A stretch of 64,000 nt of DNA from Penicillium oxalicum (lineage: Eukaryota; Ascomycota; Eurotiomycetes; Eurotiales; Aspergillaceae). The notes beneath the pieces were generated by a model, which saw only the letters and a program-made list of their open reading frames with translations, had not been told where the DNA came from and searched no databases. This document shows positions 49,765 to 61,771 of this stretch, one piece after another. A program made the position numbers and the translations under genes. The DNA lies in contig NC_064650.1 of assembly GCF_001723175.1 (NCBI RefSeq), positions 4,030,001 through 4,094,000 of the forward strand, written 5' to 3'. The stretch's first letter is position 1. The number at the start of each line of letters is the position of its first letter.

Positions 49765-51794
49765 ATGTGAGCCAACAAACAATACAGGATGACTGGCACC
49801 ACCCTTGGATCATGTTGACTAACTTGGGAATAGGGTCTACACTGCATCATCTGCCTTTTTTGAGGCCCTGTGGGAGGTGTGTCGAAGCCGACTTGTACAA
49901 CCAATTCTTTAACTGACGATAGTGATAGAATGGCGTCACTCATGTTTTTGTCAATCTGGGCTCCGATCACCCCTCCATCTTGGAGGCGATGGCGAAAGCT
50001 CGAAAGGAAGGAAGCGAACATTTTCCGAGGATCATTACTTGTCCGAATGAGGTGAGTAGCTTCTGAGGGATTCTTTTCCATAGGATCTGGCATTTTGATC
50101 AAGGTTCATGCTTGATGTATCTCTCCGGGGCCAAGAGAAGCAAGTAGATGCTAACCTCAACTTCAATTCAAGATGGTGGCACTCTCCATGGCAGATGGCT
50201 ATGCTCGCTTAACTGGAAAACCGCAAGCCGTGATCGTGCATGTCGATGTTGGCACACAAGGTCTCGGTGCCGCTGTACACAATGCCTCCTGTGGCCGGGC
50301 CCCGGTCTTGATCTTCGCGGGCCTGTCTCCGTACACCATTGAAGGTGAGACGCGAGGCTCACGCACAGAGTATATTCACTGGATTCAAGACGTACACGAT
50401 CAAAAGCAGATTGTTTCACAGTATTGTCGTTACTCGGGCGAGATCAAATCGGGCAAAAATGTGAAGCAGATGGTCAGTCGGGCCTTACAGTTTGCGTCCA
50501 GTCACCCTCAGGGTCCTGTCTATCTGACGGGAGCACGAGAGGTCATGGAAGAGGAGATCCAGCCTTACAAACTCAATCCAGCTCACTGGGGCCCCGTGGA
50601 GCCAGCCGCCTTACCTCACCATGGGGTTGAACTCATCACGAGTGAGCTGATGACGGCCAAGAATCCGCTCGTGATTGTAGGCTACACTGGTCGAGACGCC
50701 CGGTCTGTGGCGGAATTGGTGACCCTGGCAGACAGCTTCAAAGGAATTCGGGTTTTGGATACTGGGGGCAGTGATATGTGTTTTCCCGCCGACCATCCTG
50801 CGTGGCTCGGTCTGCGCTATCCTGGGCATGAAGCTGTTGAGACAGCCGATTTTATTCTCGTGATTGACTGTGATGTGCCATGGGTGCCAACGCAGTTTAA
50901 ACCATCCGACTCGGCCAGAATCGTTCACATTGACGTGGATCCGCTGAAGCAGCAAATGCCAGTCTTTTATATCCCTGCCATGGCGACGTTCCGAGCAAAT
51001 TCCACGACGGCCCTCAGACAGCTCAACCAACACATTTCGAGTACCGCGTCGCTTCAGCGATTCATGGCATCCAGTGAAAACAAAGACATGGGTCAAACTC
51101 GCGAAGAGCACTACACCAAGCGCCGTCAAGAAATCTCCGATCTGGCGGTCGTCCCTAATCAGGGTGAAAATGCGGATTTGAATATCTCTTACCTCATGGC
51201 ACAAGTTCGAAATGAAGTTCCATCAGACGCTATCTGGGCGGTTGAGGCTGTGACGCTGACACCTCATGTTTCGGATCAAGTCAGTGCCACACTGCCGAAT
51301 TCATGGATCAACTGCGGAGGTGGAGGTCTCGGTTGGTCTGGGGGGCTCTAGGGATTAAGCTTGCTTCGGATGTGCAGCATGGCGGCTCCGGCAAAGGCAA
51401 ATTCGTTGTTCAAGTCGTTGGCGATGGCACTTTTCTCTTCTCGGTGCCCGGCTCTGTGTATTGGATCGCCCGCCGATATGGTATTCCCGTCTTGACTATT
51501 GTTCTTAACAATAAAGGATGGAATGCGCCCCGGCGAAGCATGTTGCTTGTTCATCCACACGGAGATGGCTCGCGCGCAACAAACGAAGATCTCAACATCT
51601 CGTTTGCCCCCACGCCTGACTACGCAGGTATTGCAAAGGCTGCCGCGGGTGGGGAATTATGGGCTGGCCGAGCTTGTACAGTTGCTGAGCTTGCGCAAAA
51701 GCTGCCAGAGGCGATACAAAGCGTGAGAGAAGGGAAAGCGGCGGTTTTGGAAGCGCAGCTTGACGGGACGGCTGGCAAGTACGCCGAGCCTTGA
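49765..51794 (+). CDS. ThDP-dependent acetolactate synthase-like enzyme, with a 1-nt frameshift
   Basis: This belongs to the thiamine-diphosphate decarboxylase/ligase superfamily; the substrate is unknown. Exons are 49765..49766, 49834..49876, 49929..50051 and 50173..51794, 596 residues after one correction. The first two bases of the start codon (AT) appear to sit in their own exon before a GTGAGC donor; the third base follows the CTAAC..TAG acceptor (AT/G-GTC-TAC). Blocks are ASSAFFEALWENGVTHVF, LGSDHPSILEAMAKARKEG, then CPNE (catalytic Glu, about residue 56) followed by MADGYARLTG. The ThDP-binding motif is GDGTF, about 25 residues later NNKGW (about 470-500). At 51340-51345 there are six G where seven are needed to pass from GLGWSGG to ALGIKLASDV; the uncorrected frame stops at 51351. 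No clear mitochondrial presequence argues against the canonical Ilv2 role. Confidence 0.85.
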
Positions 51795-52673
51795 ACCTTT
51801 CCACTATCCAAGGGGGAAAGGACATTGCTCTGGTGACAGCTCTGTCAGTTGATATAGTAAAGAATATTCAGATCGTTCGACTACACTTTATTGTCATGCG
51901 AAGGTCATCCATGTTTAGATACAGCAGCACACCGATTTTCCTCAATCTACGAAGCTGCGAACTGCCTGATTTTGTTTAAGAGCGATTAGCTTATCGCACG
52001 CCGATGCCGGCGATAGCCTTATCCATGCGGGGTCTGGGTGATACCGTACCTACGTGATACCAGTTTACCATCATCGGAAATAAAGTCTGTGGCTAATGAC
52101 CACCTGCAGCCGGTATCATATCGTACCATGTCGTATCATGAACCCCCCTCCCAGTCTCCGAGCCCAGCGCCTTACGCACCCTACGCCCTACACTCTTCGA
52201 GGGCGGAGAGACGCATCTTTGGCGCGCACAAGAGAAATACTGGTGCACTGACAATACAGTCCAACAAGATGAATGTGTGTAGTTGAGTACAACGTACAGC
52301 GCCATTGGCTGGTTCTTAGAAATCCATGCTACAGTATCCTACGATCCTATGACGAGATCCAGATTCTTCCAGCTGAAGTGAGTCATGTGCCCCACGATCC
52401 GTAGTGCCGAGTGGATACTATTTTGTAAAGATGTAAAGTCCGCGGCGTTTTCCCTAACTCCCGCGTTAGCACTGTGTCTCCAAATCTCCTGTGTCCGCCG
52501 TATCTTGATCCTACGAACGTGCTTATAGACGGCGCACATACTTGCGACATACTAAGTGGTATTGCACGCGCGACATTTCTCATTCATCGCCATTCGAGGA
52601 GTCAGGTCGAGTGTTTGGAGAAGCGCAAAGACAGTTTCCAGACACAGAGGGGTTGAGCACATTATCCGACAAG
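51795..52673. other. Region between the ThDP enzyme and aminotransferase genes
   Basis: This 879 bp has no supported gene. Two copies of GTGATACC lie near 52037-52060, and a TATCAT-type repeat lies near 52111-52140. I cannot assign them a role. Confidence 0.45.
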
Positions 52674-54751
52674 ATGAGCCCTCCTGCACCGATTGATGTC
52701 GACCTGGTCGGGGTCACAGATACCTCTTCTGTACCGGTTCCAGACCCGTTGACGGTCAATGGAATTTCAAGCTGGCGCGAGAAGATGACGAAGATGCCCA
52801 CGGGGGTCGCTGCGGCCTGCAGCAGTGACATGTTCAAAAGCCCGGTACGGAGTTCACCCAATCTCCAAGAAATAACTATGCCTGAAGCTTGCGCTTGAGA
52901 TAAACATGGAATATTGACTGATTCATCCGACGGTTGTAGGCTTGCTATACCAAACCAAAGGCTAAAAGCTTTGATCGTATGTGGTCACCAATGAATGCGA
53001 AAGACTGGAGCGCAAGTTTAACCAGATCTATATAGATCTTTTGTCACTTGAAGCCAAGTCCCGTCAGGTATGTGTCTACGTCGAAGCACTTGCCTGAGCG
53101 AACTCTGACCTTTGATTGTTACACCAGGCCTCGACTCTGAAGAACGCGGCTCGTTACCTCAAGAACCCAGGTACGCTCATTCTGCGAATCATCCTTGACA
53201 AGCCAATCGTTTCTAACCTGCAATTACAAAAAAAGGGATCATCTCTCTTGGAGGCGGTCTTCCCTCTCCGGAATACTTTCCCTTCGAATCGATTGGCATC
53301 AAAGTCCCGAATCCACCAGGATTTTCCCCAGAAGCCACACAGAAGTCTGGCTCCGTTGTGCATGCCGGAAAGCACGATATCAGAGACGGTAAAAGTCTCT
53401 ACGGTGCGTCATATGTTCAGTCAAAAAACAAAGTGTCCAAGTTTTTCCGTACCGTTCATCTCTAATAATCATTGATTCCAGACTTGGAAATTGCACTCAA
53501 TTATGGTCAGGCTACAGGATCAGCTCAGCTATTGAGGTTTGCCACAGAGCACACCGAGGTGAGAATTAGATGAAGAGGAAATTAATGAAGAGGATACTGA
53601 GCCTAGCAGATTATCCACAATCCTCCATACTCCGACTGGCAGTGTACCATGACTTCTGGTAGCACATATGCGTGGGACACGGCACTTCGTGTTCTGACCG
53701 AACGTGGTGATTACATTCTTATGGAGGAGTATACTTTTGCTAGCGCCGCCGAGACCGCTTTCCCTCTCGGCATCAAGACCGTGGGAGTCCCTATCGACGA
53801 GCAGGGTCTCATACCCGAAGCGATGGATGATATTCTGAGTAGCTGGAACGAGGAAGCCCGCGGAGCTCGCAAGCCTCATGTCCTGTACACAATCCCCACC
53901 GGTCAAAATCCGACCGGTGCTACTCAGTCTGCTGAGCGCCGCCGGGCCGTATACAAGGTTGCCCAGAAGCACGACATCTACATTGTCGAGGATGAGCCAT
54001 ATTATTTCTTACAGATGCAGCCTTATGTCGGCCAAGGTGCTCCTCCTCCACCACCCCCGGCCAACCACGATGAGTTCATCAAGTCTCTCGTTCCATCTTT
54101 CTTGAGTCTGGACGTTGACGGCCGTGTGTGTCGGTTGGAATCCTTCTCCAAGGTCATTGCCCCTGGCACTCGGGTTGGCTGGATTGTTGCCTCCGAGCAG
54201 ATGGTTGAACGATTTGTTCGTACCTTTGAGGTTTCTTCACAAAACCCCAGCGGTATCTCCCAAGTCGTCCTCTACAAGCTTCTGGATGAGCACTGGGGTC
54301 ATGCTGGCTATCTGGACTGGCTCATACACCTCCGTCTGGAATATACCAGCCGGCGAGATGCACTGCTTCACTCCTGTGAGAAGCATTTGCCCACTGAAAT
54401 TGCTCACTGGGTCCCCCCAGCAGCGGGCATGTTCGTAAGTCATCTATCTGCATCATACGTAATGAGATGAAAATGAGACTAATCTGCCACTAGCACTGGA
54501 TTGAAATTGATTGGAAAAAGCATCCTGGAGTTGCTGCTGGCAAGACACGAGAAGCGATCGAAGAGGAAATCTTCTTGAACGCTGTGGACAACCAAGTCCT
54601 TCTGTCGTGCGGCAGTTGGTTCAAGGCCGACCGATCAGCCGTGATGGAAAAGATGTTCTTCCGCGCAACTTATGCCGCGGCTTCATCGGAGAAAATTGAT
54701 GAAGCTATCGCCCGCTTCGCAAAGTGTCTGCGTGAGCAGTTTGGTCTTTAG
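52674..54751 (+). CDS. ARO8: Aro8-type aromatic / 2-aminoadipate aminotransferase
   Basis: This is a PLP-dependent class I transaminase acting on aromatic amino acids and 2-aminoadipate (phenylalanine/tyrosine and lysine pathways). There are eight exons: 52674..52844, 52940..52976, 53036..53067, 53128..53170, 53236..53403, 53482..53558, 53610..54434 and 54494..54751, giving 536 residues with all phases matching. Joined exons 2-6 read ACYTKPKAKSFD, LLSLEAKSRQASTLKNAARY, LGGGLPSPEYFPFE, HDIRDGKSLYDLEIALNYG and GSAQLLRFATEH. The core has TSGSTYAWD, IPTGQNPTG, VEDEPYYFL and SFSKVIAPGTRVGW, with the PLP-binding Lys at about residue 357. The last intron joins PPAAGMF to HWIEIDW. Which of the fungal Aro8 paralogues it is cannot be told. 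The upstream ThDP enzyme is on the same strand. Confidence 0.92.
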
Positions 54752-55521
54752 GATGGGAATTCGCAAGTTCGGTCACTGCATAAACAATCACAGGCAGCGA
54801 TTTTGAGTGAAGAGTGCTATGCGATTAGACTTCCCCATCTTTTCGGCAAACTCAACCATACTGTCCAGTACAGCACATGAATTTGAGATGAACTTCCAAA
54901 AAAAATTATCAAAATTTAAATTCATTAGAAACTTGTCTGTAAGCATTTAGCAAAAATTAGGCATCCATCTAGAAATTAAGGCCACTGATAGACTTGTACT
55001 GGGCTAAGCCAGAGGCTTATCTATGGGCGAGGCATGAATAAGTTGACACCTCAGGCTTGAAAAATCGTGTCATGATGCACACGTGATCATGGTGCTTCAC
55101 AGCATCCATGACCATGATTGCTGTGAATAACACAGCTGGGTATGCAACGACTCCATATATCTGGGTCTTGTGTTCCTATATATGACCTCTGATGAGTTGT
55201 TTGTGCACTCTTGTAAAACAATAAATGATAGACAGTCCAGTGCGGTTTGTCATATCTTATGGATCCATGTAGCTAGGGATTGGTTCAGTTGCACAACGAA
55301 CTTTCTGGCGCCATTAGAAGGTAAGTCGATCAAGCGTCGCGGATGTTTGCTAGAATCGCGAGTTCAGATCCCCCAGGTCTTTCATTTCGTCGTGTTCTTC
55401 ATTTTTCTCGCTGCCTACCATCTACCATCAACTCTTTCTTTCCTACCCACTTCCCACATCCCATTCCACTCGCTCGATACACAGATCGATCGCGCAATAT
55501 TGTGCCTCACTGAACTTCAAA
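54752..55521. other. Region between the aminotransferase and unknown gene
   Basis: This 770 bp is very AT-rich at 54890-54960. An imperfect inverted repeat (ATCATGGT ... ACCATGAT) lies at about 55086-55116 beside a CACGTG at 55080-55085. The last 150 bp before the next ATG are C/T-rich. I see no gene. Confidence 0.5.
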
Positions 55522-56580
55522 ATGGCTGATCAGTATCTCCAGAATTCTTACTCCTCCGAGGGACTCACTCATAGTACTCCTTCAGTGGGAGCTGATTCTG
55601 TCTTGGAACAGCATCATCCAGGCGATTCTGTGTTACCAAGTCTGCGCCGACGCAGGGCGATTGCTCCCCCGTCTCTCAATCTCGAGGCAAAAACGTTTGA
55701 TCAAACGGCGACCTCGTTCGCTCTGCTGACGTGAGTCTCTTCGACGTGTGACTGTTGCCACTTGAACCCATCTTGCTGATTGGAATATGCCCCCGCGAAT
55801 AGAGATTCTTCAACTCGCTTCCAACTACCCAAAATCTCTTCGGCGGGCCTCACAGAGCAGATCAGAGCTGAAACAGAGGAAAGCCTATTAGAGAGCGAAT
55901 TTGATACCGAAAGTTGCTCTGAGGCTGCTCGTGACTCTGGTGCCCTTCTTTCTGATCTGCTTGACCGTCTTGAAGAAGCAGCGGCCAGATCGCCCGAACC
56001 TCGCTCTCAGGCCTCCGTCGCATTCGCAGCAGAGCGCTACGCCCAAAGTGACTTCAACACCGATCCTGCAGCCGAGGACAAGAGATTGGACTTTCTGCAA
56101 GCCTTACAGCCTTGGCCGGGATCTACTGAAGAAAATCCAGTATCAGGCGTGGAAACGACAGGTGGCTTCACTCTCAGCCAATCGTACAGAGTGCTCTTGG
56201 AGAGGTTTCCCTCAAATATTACTGACGAGAGCGGGAGCAAGAAGCAAGACACCAGGGAATCACAGGTTGGTAAAGATTCTCGTTCTGACCCCAAAAACGA
56301 GAATACTTCGCCAGTGACGCCCCAGCCGAAACGTCGCAAAAAGAAAGATTTGACGCCTACGCTGTCCCCGTTTCTCTTTGGCCCGTTTCCTACTCCGACC
56401 GCACATCGTCAATTCATTAATACGCCACCCTCCCAGTCTTTGTCATCGCAAAATTCATCCTCGCCTTGTCAACCGACTTCACCCACGCCACAGCCTCAAT
56501 TGAGCCTGAAAAGGAGATCTACCAAACGATCAAGACTTCATCTCTCTGATCTATTTAAGCAGCGCCAAGGATCAAATTAA
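55522..56580 (+). CDS. Unknown basic, Ser/Pro-rich protein, probably nuclear
   Basis: I do not recognise it. Exons are 55522..55730 and 55803..56580, joined in frame by a GTGAGT..ATAG intron of 72 nt, giving 328 residues. Good start context (caaaATGGCT) and a pyrimidine-rich leader support a real gene. The middle is acidic and helical-looking (TEESLLESEFDTES, SDLLDRLEEAAA). Basic clusters PKRRKKKD and LKRRSTKRSR suggest nuclear localisation, and LSPFLFGPFPTPT is a hydrophobic motif that could bind a partner. A chromatin or checkpoint protein is possible but unproven. It ends 124 bp before the Ste20-type kinase start, same strand. Confidence 0.7.
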
Positions 56581-56704
56581 TCCCGGGTGAGCCAACGAGG
56601 CGGGTGTTTGTGGCGAGGGTCATTTCCAGAACTGTACATTTTCTTGTCGAACTTCTCGTTACAGCGCTTTTCAAAACTATCGCAAACGATAATATCGTTT
56701 CAAG

Positions 56705-59418
56705 ATGGATTCTCGGGGGTCACAACTGTTGGACCCATCCTCTGCGATGGCTGCAATCACAAGACACAAAGCGGAAGCGATCAAACTGGCACGAGAGCAA
56801 GGAACGGCGGTCAAAGAGATGTGTCGTCGTGCAAAGACAGATGTGCCACCATATGAATTCGAGGAATTAATTGGAAAAGGTGCTTATGGCCGGGTCTACA
56901 AAGGTCGACAAATGCCTTCTGGCCGACTTGTGGCTATCAAGGTTCTCGACGTCGACAACTTAGATTACAAGTCTTTGCGCGACTTTCGAGACGAATCAAT
57001 CAAGGACTTTATTCACGAAACGAAGGTTATGAAACAAGTCAAGGACTCGGGAGCGAAGAATATCAACGAAATCATTGAAGCGATTTCCATCCATTCTCAG
57101 CTGTGGCTTGTCTGCGAATACTGTCCAGGTGGTAGTGTCCGAACGCTGGTGAGTAAGACCTTTTTTCAACCGACAAGTAATTCGTCTAATTTTACTTAGA
57201 TGCGTGCGACCAATGATAAACTTGAGGAGAAATACATCATTCCCATTGCAAGGGAGCTCGCAGTCGGCTTGCACGCAATCCACGAGGCGGGAATTATTCA
57301 TCGCGATGTCAAAGGTACGGGTTACCCTTGTTTAGGCTAACACTGCCGTCGCTGATTTGGGTCTTCAGCCGCAAATGTTTTGATTCACGAGGAGGGTCGT
57401 CTCGAGATTTGTGACTTTGGTGTTGCAGGTGTTCTCCAGTCGCAGCGTGATAAACGATCCACCTGGATTGGAACACCGCACTGGATGCCACCAGAGATGT
57501 TTGCAACTCGTGGAGAAGCACACAAGTACGGCAGCGAGGTGAGCTCGTTCCAGTTTAGTCATTTTCACAATGACAGGGCTGATTCATCTAGATCGATGTG
57601 TGGGCGTATGGATGCACATTGTTTGAATTTGCGACAGGAAATCCCCCAAACTCCGGCCTCCGTGAGCGTATGCAAATCGGACGGCAGCTCAGTCGGAATA
57701 CGCCCAAGCTTGACAGTGCTGGTTATAGTGAGGGATTGAAAGACCTGATTGCATTTGCATTGGATTCAAACCCTGCCACTCGTCCAACTATGGCAGATAT
57801 CTTGGCTCATCCTTACATCGCCAACACAGAAGAAGAGTACCCCACATCATCTGTGAGCGAGCTCGTGAGAAATTACTACCAGTGGTCTCAGAGGGGTGGT
57901 CAGCGCATCTCCCTCTTTCATCCAGGCGGTGCTGCTGCTGCTGAACTTCCCGGGGCGGAAGAGGCAGAGGATGATTGGAATTTCAGCACTACCGATGGCT
58001 TTGAGCGGCGGTTTTCGGTTATTGATCTGGACCAAATCGCAGCCTCGCTCGCAGCTTTAGAGGAAGAGATCAGCCCTACCACTCCGCTCCCGGAGCACGA
58101 TTTTAATGACGATGTGTCTGACATTGACATGGACCCTGAGCAGAAGGCCAACTTTGATGAACGGGTCAGGAGAGGTGCTGCAGCCATGGAGGGACTTTTC
58201 GACGAGGAGAAGCCGAGCTACAAATACGAGACCAAGAACGATTTTGTGCCAATACAGCCTCCCCAGCCTGTGTCGGACCTACCCCTTCGTACTGAGACCG
58301 ATCGTTCATCTGTGACATCAACCTTTATCGACATTGATATTGGGTCTTTTGACTCGTCCCACTACGCAGCTGGAGCACCATTGGCGCAGCCATTCCAACT
58401 GGCCAATGCGGACACTATCCGAGCCAATCGGTCGAGCATTCGAGGCTCTCGCAACTCGAATGAGAATAGCTCCCAATCGTCTAACAGCGATGCAGAGGGG
58501 GACAACCCTCACGAGGAAACCTTTAAGCCAATCTCCGGACCACGACCCCCGACGATGGATTGGAAATTCCCTGGATTCATGAAGCCCGAAGAGGAGGTTG
58601 TGAAAGAGTCCTTGAAAGAAATACCTGAGCCGGAGCCTTCACCGGATCGATCTTTCCAGGCCGAAAAACGGGCGACCATGGAGTGGACTTTCCCCGTCAT
58701 GTCGAGTCAAGTCAACGAATCTAGCTCCAGTACTCATGACGAGGCTGAGCAACACCATGATACTCTACGCGCGCCGACTGCACACCCACCTCCACTTGTT
58801 GAAGAGCCAAGCATATCGCGCCCCTCTACCTCTGCATCGCATACTTCTACCATGTCCGATTCTGACTATGATCCATTCCGATTTGATCGTCCCACTACTC
58901 CTCAGGCCAACCTGCCGCAGCCTGGAAGCTCATTCGACTCGGGGTTCCCCGTGTTGAATGAATCAACCGATGATGAAGGGTCGGACTCGGCAGGTTTACT
59001 GGATGGACCTGGGCCGGACGAGGAAGATGAAAATCCTCTCTGGGCTGAGAGCAGTGAGATCCTCTCCCAGAAAAATGCACCTCCCTTGCCCACCGCCATT
59101 CCCTTGCATGGAGGTCAAGGGGGCCCTCCGCCGCCTGTTTCCGAGCCAGGATCACCGATCTATGATGAGCCTTTGCAGACTGCTCGTCGGGATGTCGGTC
59201 GGCTCAGGAAGCCAGAGTTAGGGCTCATCTCTTTCCCACCCGTGCATCCTCCAAGCATGGAAAGCCTGTTGGAAGGGGCCGACGATGCTACTATCACAGC
59301 CGAGTTGGACCGCTTGCTTGGTGATTTCCTAGGTGCACTCTCCGCAACGGGCATGGCTTTGTCGAGAACAAGCCCTGATAGCCAACAGAAGCCCAGTTCC
59401 TTTGCCGAGACGATTTGA
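56705..59418 (+). CDS. Ste20/germinal-centre family protein kinase
   Basis: This is a Ser/Thr kinase of the GCK/MST group; fungal members act in septation (Sid1/SepL) or polarity (Nak1/Pod-6). Exons are 56705..57148, 57200..57314, 57369..57538 and 57592..59418, 851 residues. The kinase domain starts near residue 51. It shows the loop GKGAYGRVYKG (58-68), VAIKVL with Lys79, HRDVKAANVL (about 182), DFGVAGVL (about 202), GTPHWMPPEM (about 221, GCK-like) and DVWAYGCTLFE. The long C-terminal half is acidic and Ser/Pro-rich, with two related patches, TMDWKFPGF and TMEWTFPVM, about 40 residues apart. Which GCK subfamily it is I cannot settle. The N-terminal lead MDSRGSQLLDPSSAM is open, and the ATG context is good. 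Confidence 0.9.
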
Positions 59419-60067
59419 TTAGCAATTCCATCATTTTTCAGTCCAAAGGGCATCCACTTTGAAGCAATTCTCAGTGCAGGGAAAAGAAGCTTGTCTTGAG
59501 ACCGACATTTTCTTGTTACACTACTTTAATCAGCTATTCAGGCAATGCTCTCGAGCGACATTTTAGATTTCTCTGGCGCCTTTCTCCCATTATTTCTTCC
59601 TCGGGTACTCAGCCTGCAATTCAATTAAACGTCGTCATTTCCTCACTTGAGAAATTACAGACTCGGCCTTTCGAATATGCTTCGAGGCCATATCTTCAAA
59701 GAAAATTGCTGTAAGAATTATTGTCTTCTTTCAGAGCATATTCATGACCATTTCAGTACCACATTCGGCCGCTTGCTATCTTTTGCCAAAGTCAATTTTC
59801 AAGTATCGCTTGAATCAGGCCGAGCGAAAGTTCAGCCCTCTTCTATTGTATGTAAAAGGGACCCTGGATGTTTGCCCTCCTTCCGCATTGGAGACGTTTC
59901 CTTCTCTCGTGCGTGCACATATGTGTTTATGACCCTGCGCTCAAGAGAATTCCTCTCACACTGCACGTCGCTCCTTCTTTGATAGCCCTCATCCATTTAT
60001 TCCCACGGACTCTCACATTTGCCACGGTCTTTCACTCACTGATCACTCGGAAGTCATCACGCACGCC
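59419..60067. other. Region between the kinase and unknown gene
   Basis: This 649 bp holds the kinase 3' UTR and the next promoter, which is C/T-rich close to the ATG. I see no gene. Confidence 0.5.
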
Positions 60068-61771
60068 ATGTTCGGACTCGGTCCAGAGGCTCCCTTTGCT
60101 TTTTCATCGAGGCCACCACCGCCAAAGACCCCGAAGGAATGGCAGGTGGTCTTGCAGGCAGTCAAGCAGCTCTATCAGGATAGACAGTACAAGCAATGTG
60201 CTGCTCGGGCTGTGGATCTACTTGGAGAGACTCGGGAGAATAAGGTATGTGAATTTCTTTCTAGAAAAAAAAAACAAGAAAAAGAAAAAGAAAAGAAATG
60301 GAACGTGTCAACGTATTTGACCTGGTAAGACTAAAAATAGTTGATCATTTTTTAGCCTCATCCCATCTACAGGGTCTTTCTGACTTTCTATGCGGCAATC
60401 TCGTATGAGTACCTCGGTTCAACTGCGCATCTCTTTTCTAGCAGCAAGGTCACCTTTTTGCAATGTGCTTTGAACTCGTTTCTGGATTGTCTCGCAGCTC
60501 TATCAGACTCGATTGAATTGCCGACAAAGTCGAACGGGAGTCATTTATCTCCGCCAGCAAGCCCCAAGGTGTTACCCCAGTCGGTCCCATCGTCTCCCCA
60601 CACTCCTCTGAACCGCTCGGAGCCTCACTTGGATGACATTCACGAGTCGTCGTCGTGGCAGCCAATTTCTCTCGGTAGTCTTCAGCGTATGATTGATGCA
60701 TCCCTTCTGATCAAGGAGAAGACTACCACCGAATACTCTGAGTATGACCGGCTGGCTCATACGTTCGCTGCAAAGCACAAGGACGACACGTCATTCGTTC
60801 GAGCATGCCTGGCGTCGATGGAGGGGCTGGAGAAACACCCTCTTTTTCAAATTCCATTGCCACCCCCTCAAGATGGTCATGGAGCTCGTTGTATCATCGA
60901 AGACCCATTGATGCCATCTCCGCTCCGCGTCAGAAAGCTAAGTGGCAGTCGACGTCTCCAGTCGATCATGGCCCATCCCACTTTCGACACTCCTAGCAAT
61001 TCACAGCCACCGCAGCCAGCACCAGGGTCTTCGGGGAGGGTTCTGGGCAGCCCATTTGTCTACAAAAGCGGCGATCGGGACCAATCCGAGCCGCTAGACA
61101 GGGAAAGAGTCTTCATGCCCACTCCCCGGAGTGATATCCGAACGCCTAGTGACAACCCATTCGAGGATGGATATGGGTGCAGTAGCATCATCGATCTCTT
61201 CGATAACCTACCGAAATTCCCCAGGGACCAAGACGAGGAGGCTTCGGGCCCGTTCTACACTCCCTGCCCGAGCCCGCGTGTCCTTTGCCAGCCCGACAGG
61301 GATACCGGAAGTGATGAGAATGTCAACGATGACAGCTCTCAAAGTGCCGGTGGAGATGAAGATTCGGTGGACCCTACCCTGATGGCACGAACCATCAAGT
61401 TCAATCGCAACGTGGAGCTGCTTCGGTCTCATGTCCAGGACAACATCGCAGAACTCCGCCAACATGTTGAGGGCGTTATGGATATCCAGCATATCCGCCG
61501 TGCTCGAAAGATGCAGCGCACGGTATCACAGTGGAGCTTTAGCCCCGCGGGCGCCACTGGAGAGATGGAAGAGGCCCCAAAGCCTGAGATCTCCCTCGAT
61601 TCATTTGGTAATGCTGTGCGCAAAGAGACCAAGGAAGAGCGGATCATGCGATTACGCGCTCAGGACTGGAAGACGGTCGGTCCTCGCTCGTCCACCAGTG
61701 GTTGGAAGGGCGCTCAGTACTACCAAGAGTTTTCTCACCTGGTGCTCAATGAACTGGCGACGGGTCGCTGA
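60068..61771 (+). CDS. Conserved-looking fungal protein of unknown function
   Basis: I cannot name it. Exons are 60068..60244 and 60356..61771 (111 nt intron, GTATGT..TTTAG), 530 residues. The N-terminus is helical and looks like a TPR/MIT-type bundle: PKEWQVVLQAVKQLYQDRQY, then CAARAVDLLGE, and after the intron VFLTFYAAISYEYLG and FLQCALNSFLDCLAAL. The middle is disordered, with many SP/TP sites (PPASPKVLPQSVPSSPHTP). The C-terminus is again helical and charged (FNRNVELLRSHVQDNIAEL) with a C-terminal EERIMRLRAQDW block. Two structured ends around a disordered centre suggest a scaffold or adaptor, which is inference only. Confidence 0.75.

Noticed and set aside
51331..51352. Short intron (GTCT..CTAG) to explain the ThDP enzyme frame change
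   Set aside because: It would be only about 16 nt, far below any spliceable length, so a lost G in the run is the better explanation.
55345..55375. Possible tRNA 3' end (GCGAGTTCAGATCCCC)
   Set aside because: The stem does not pair and no other arms are present.
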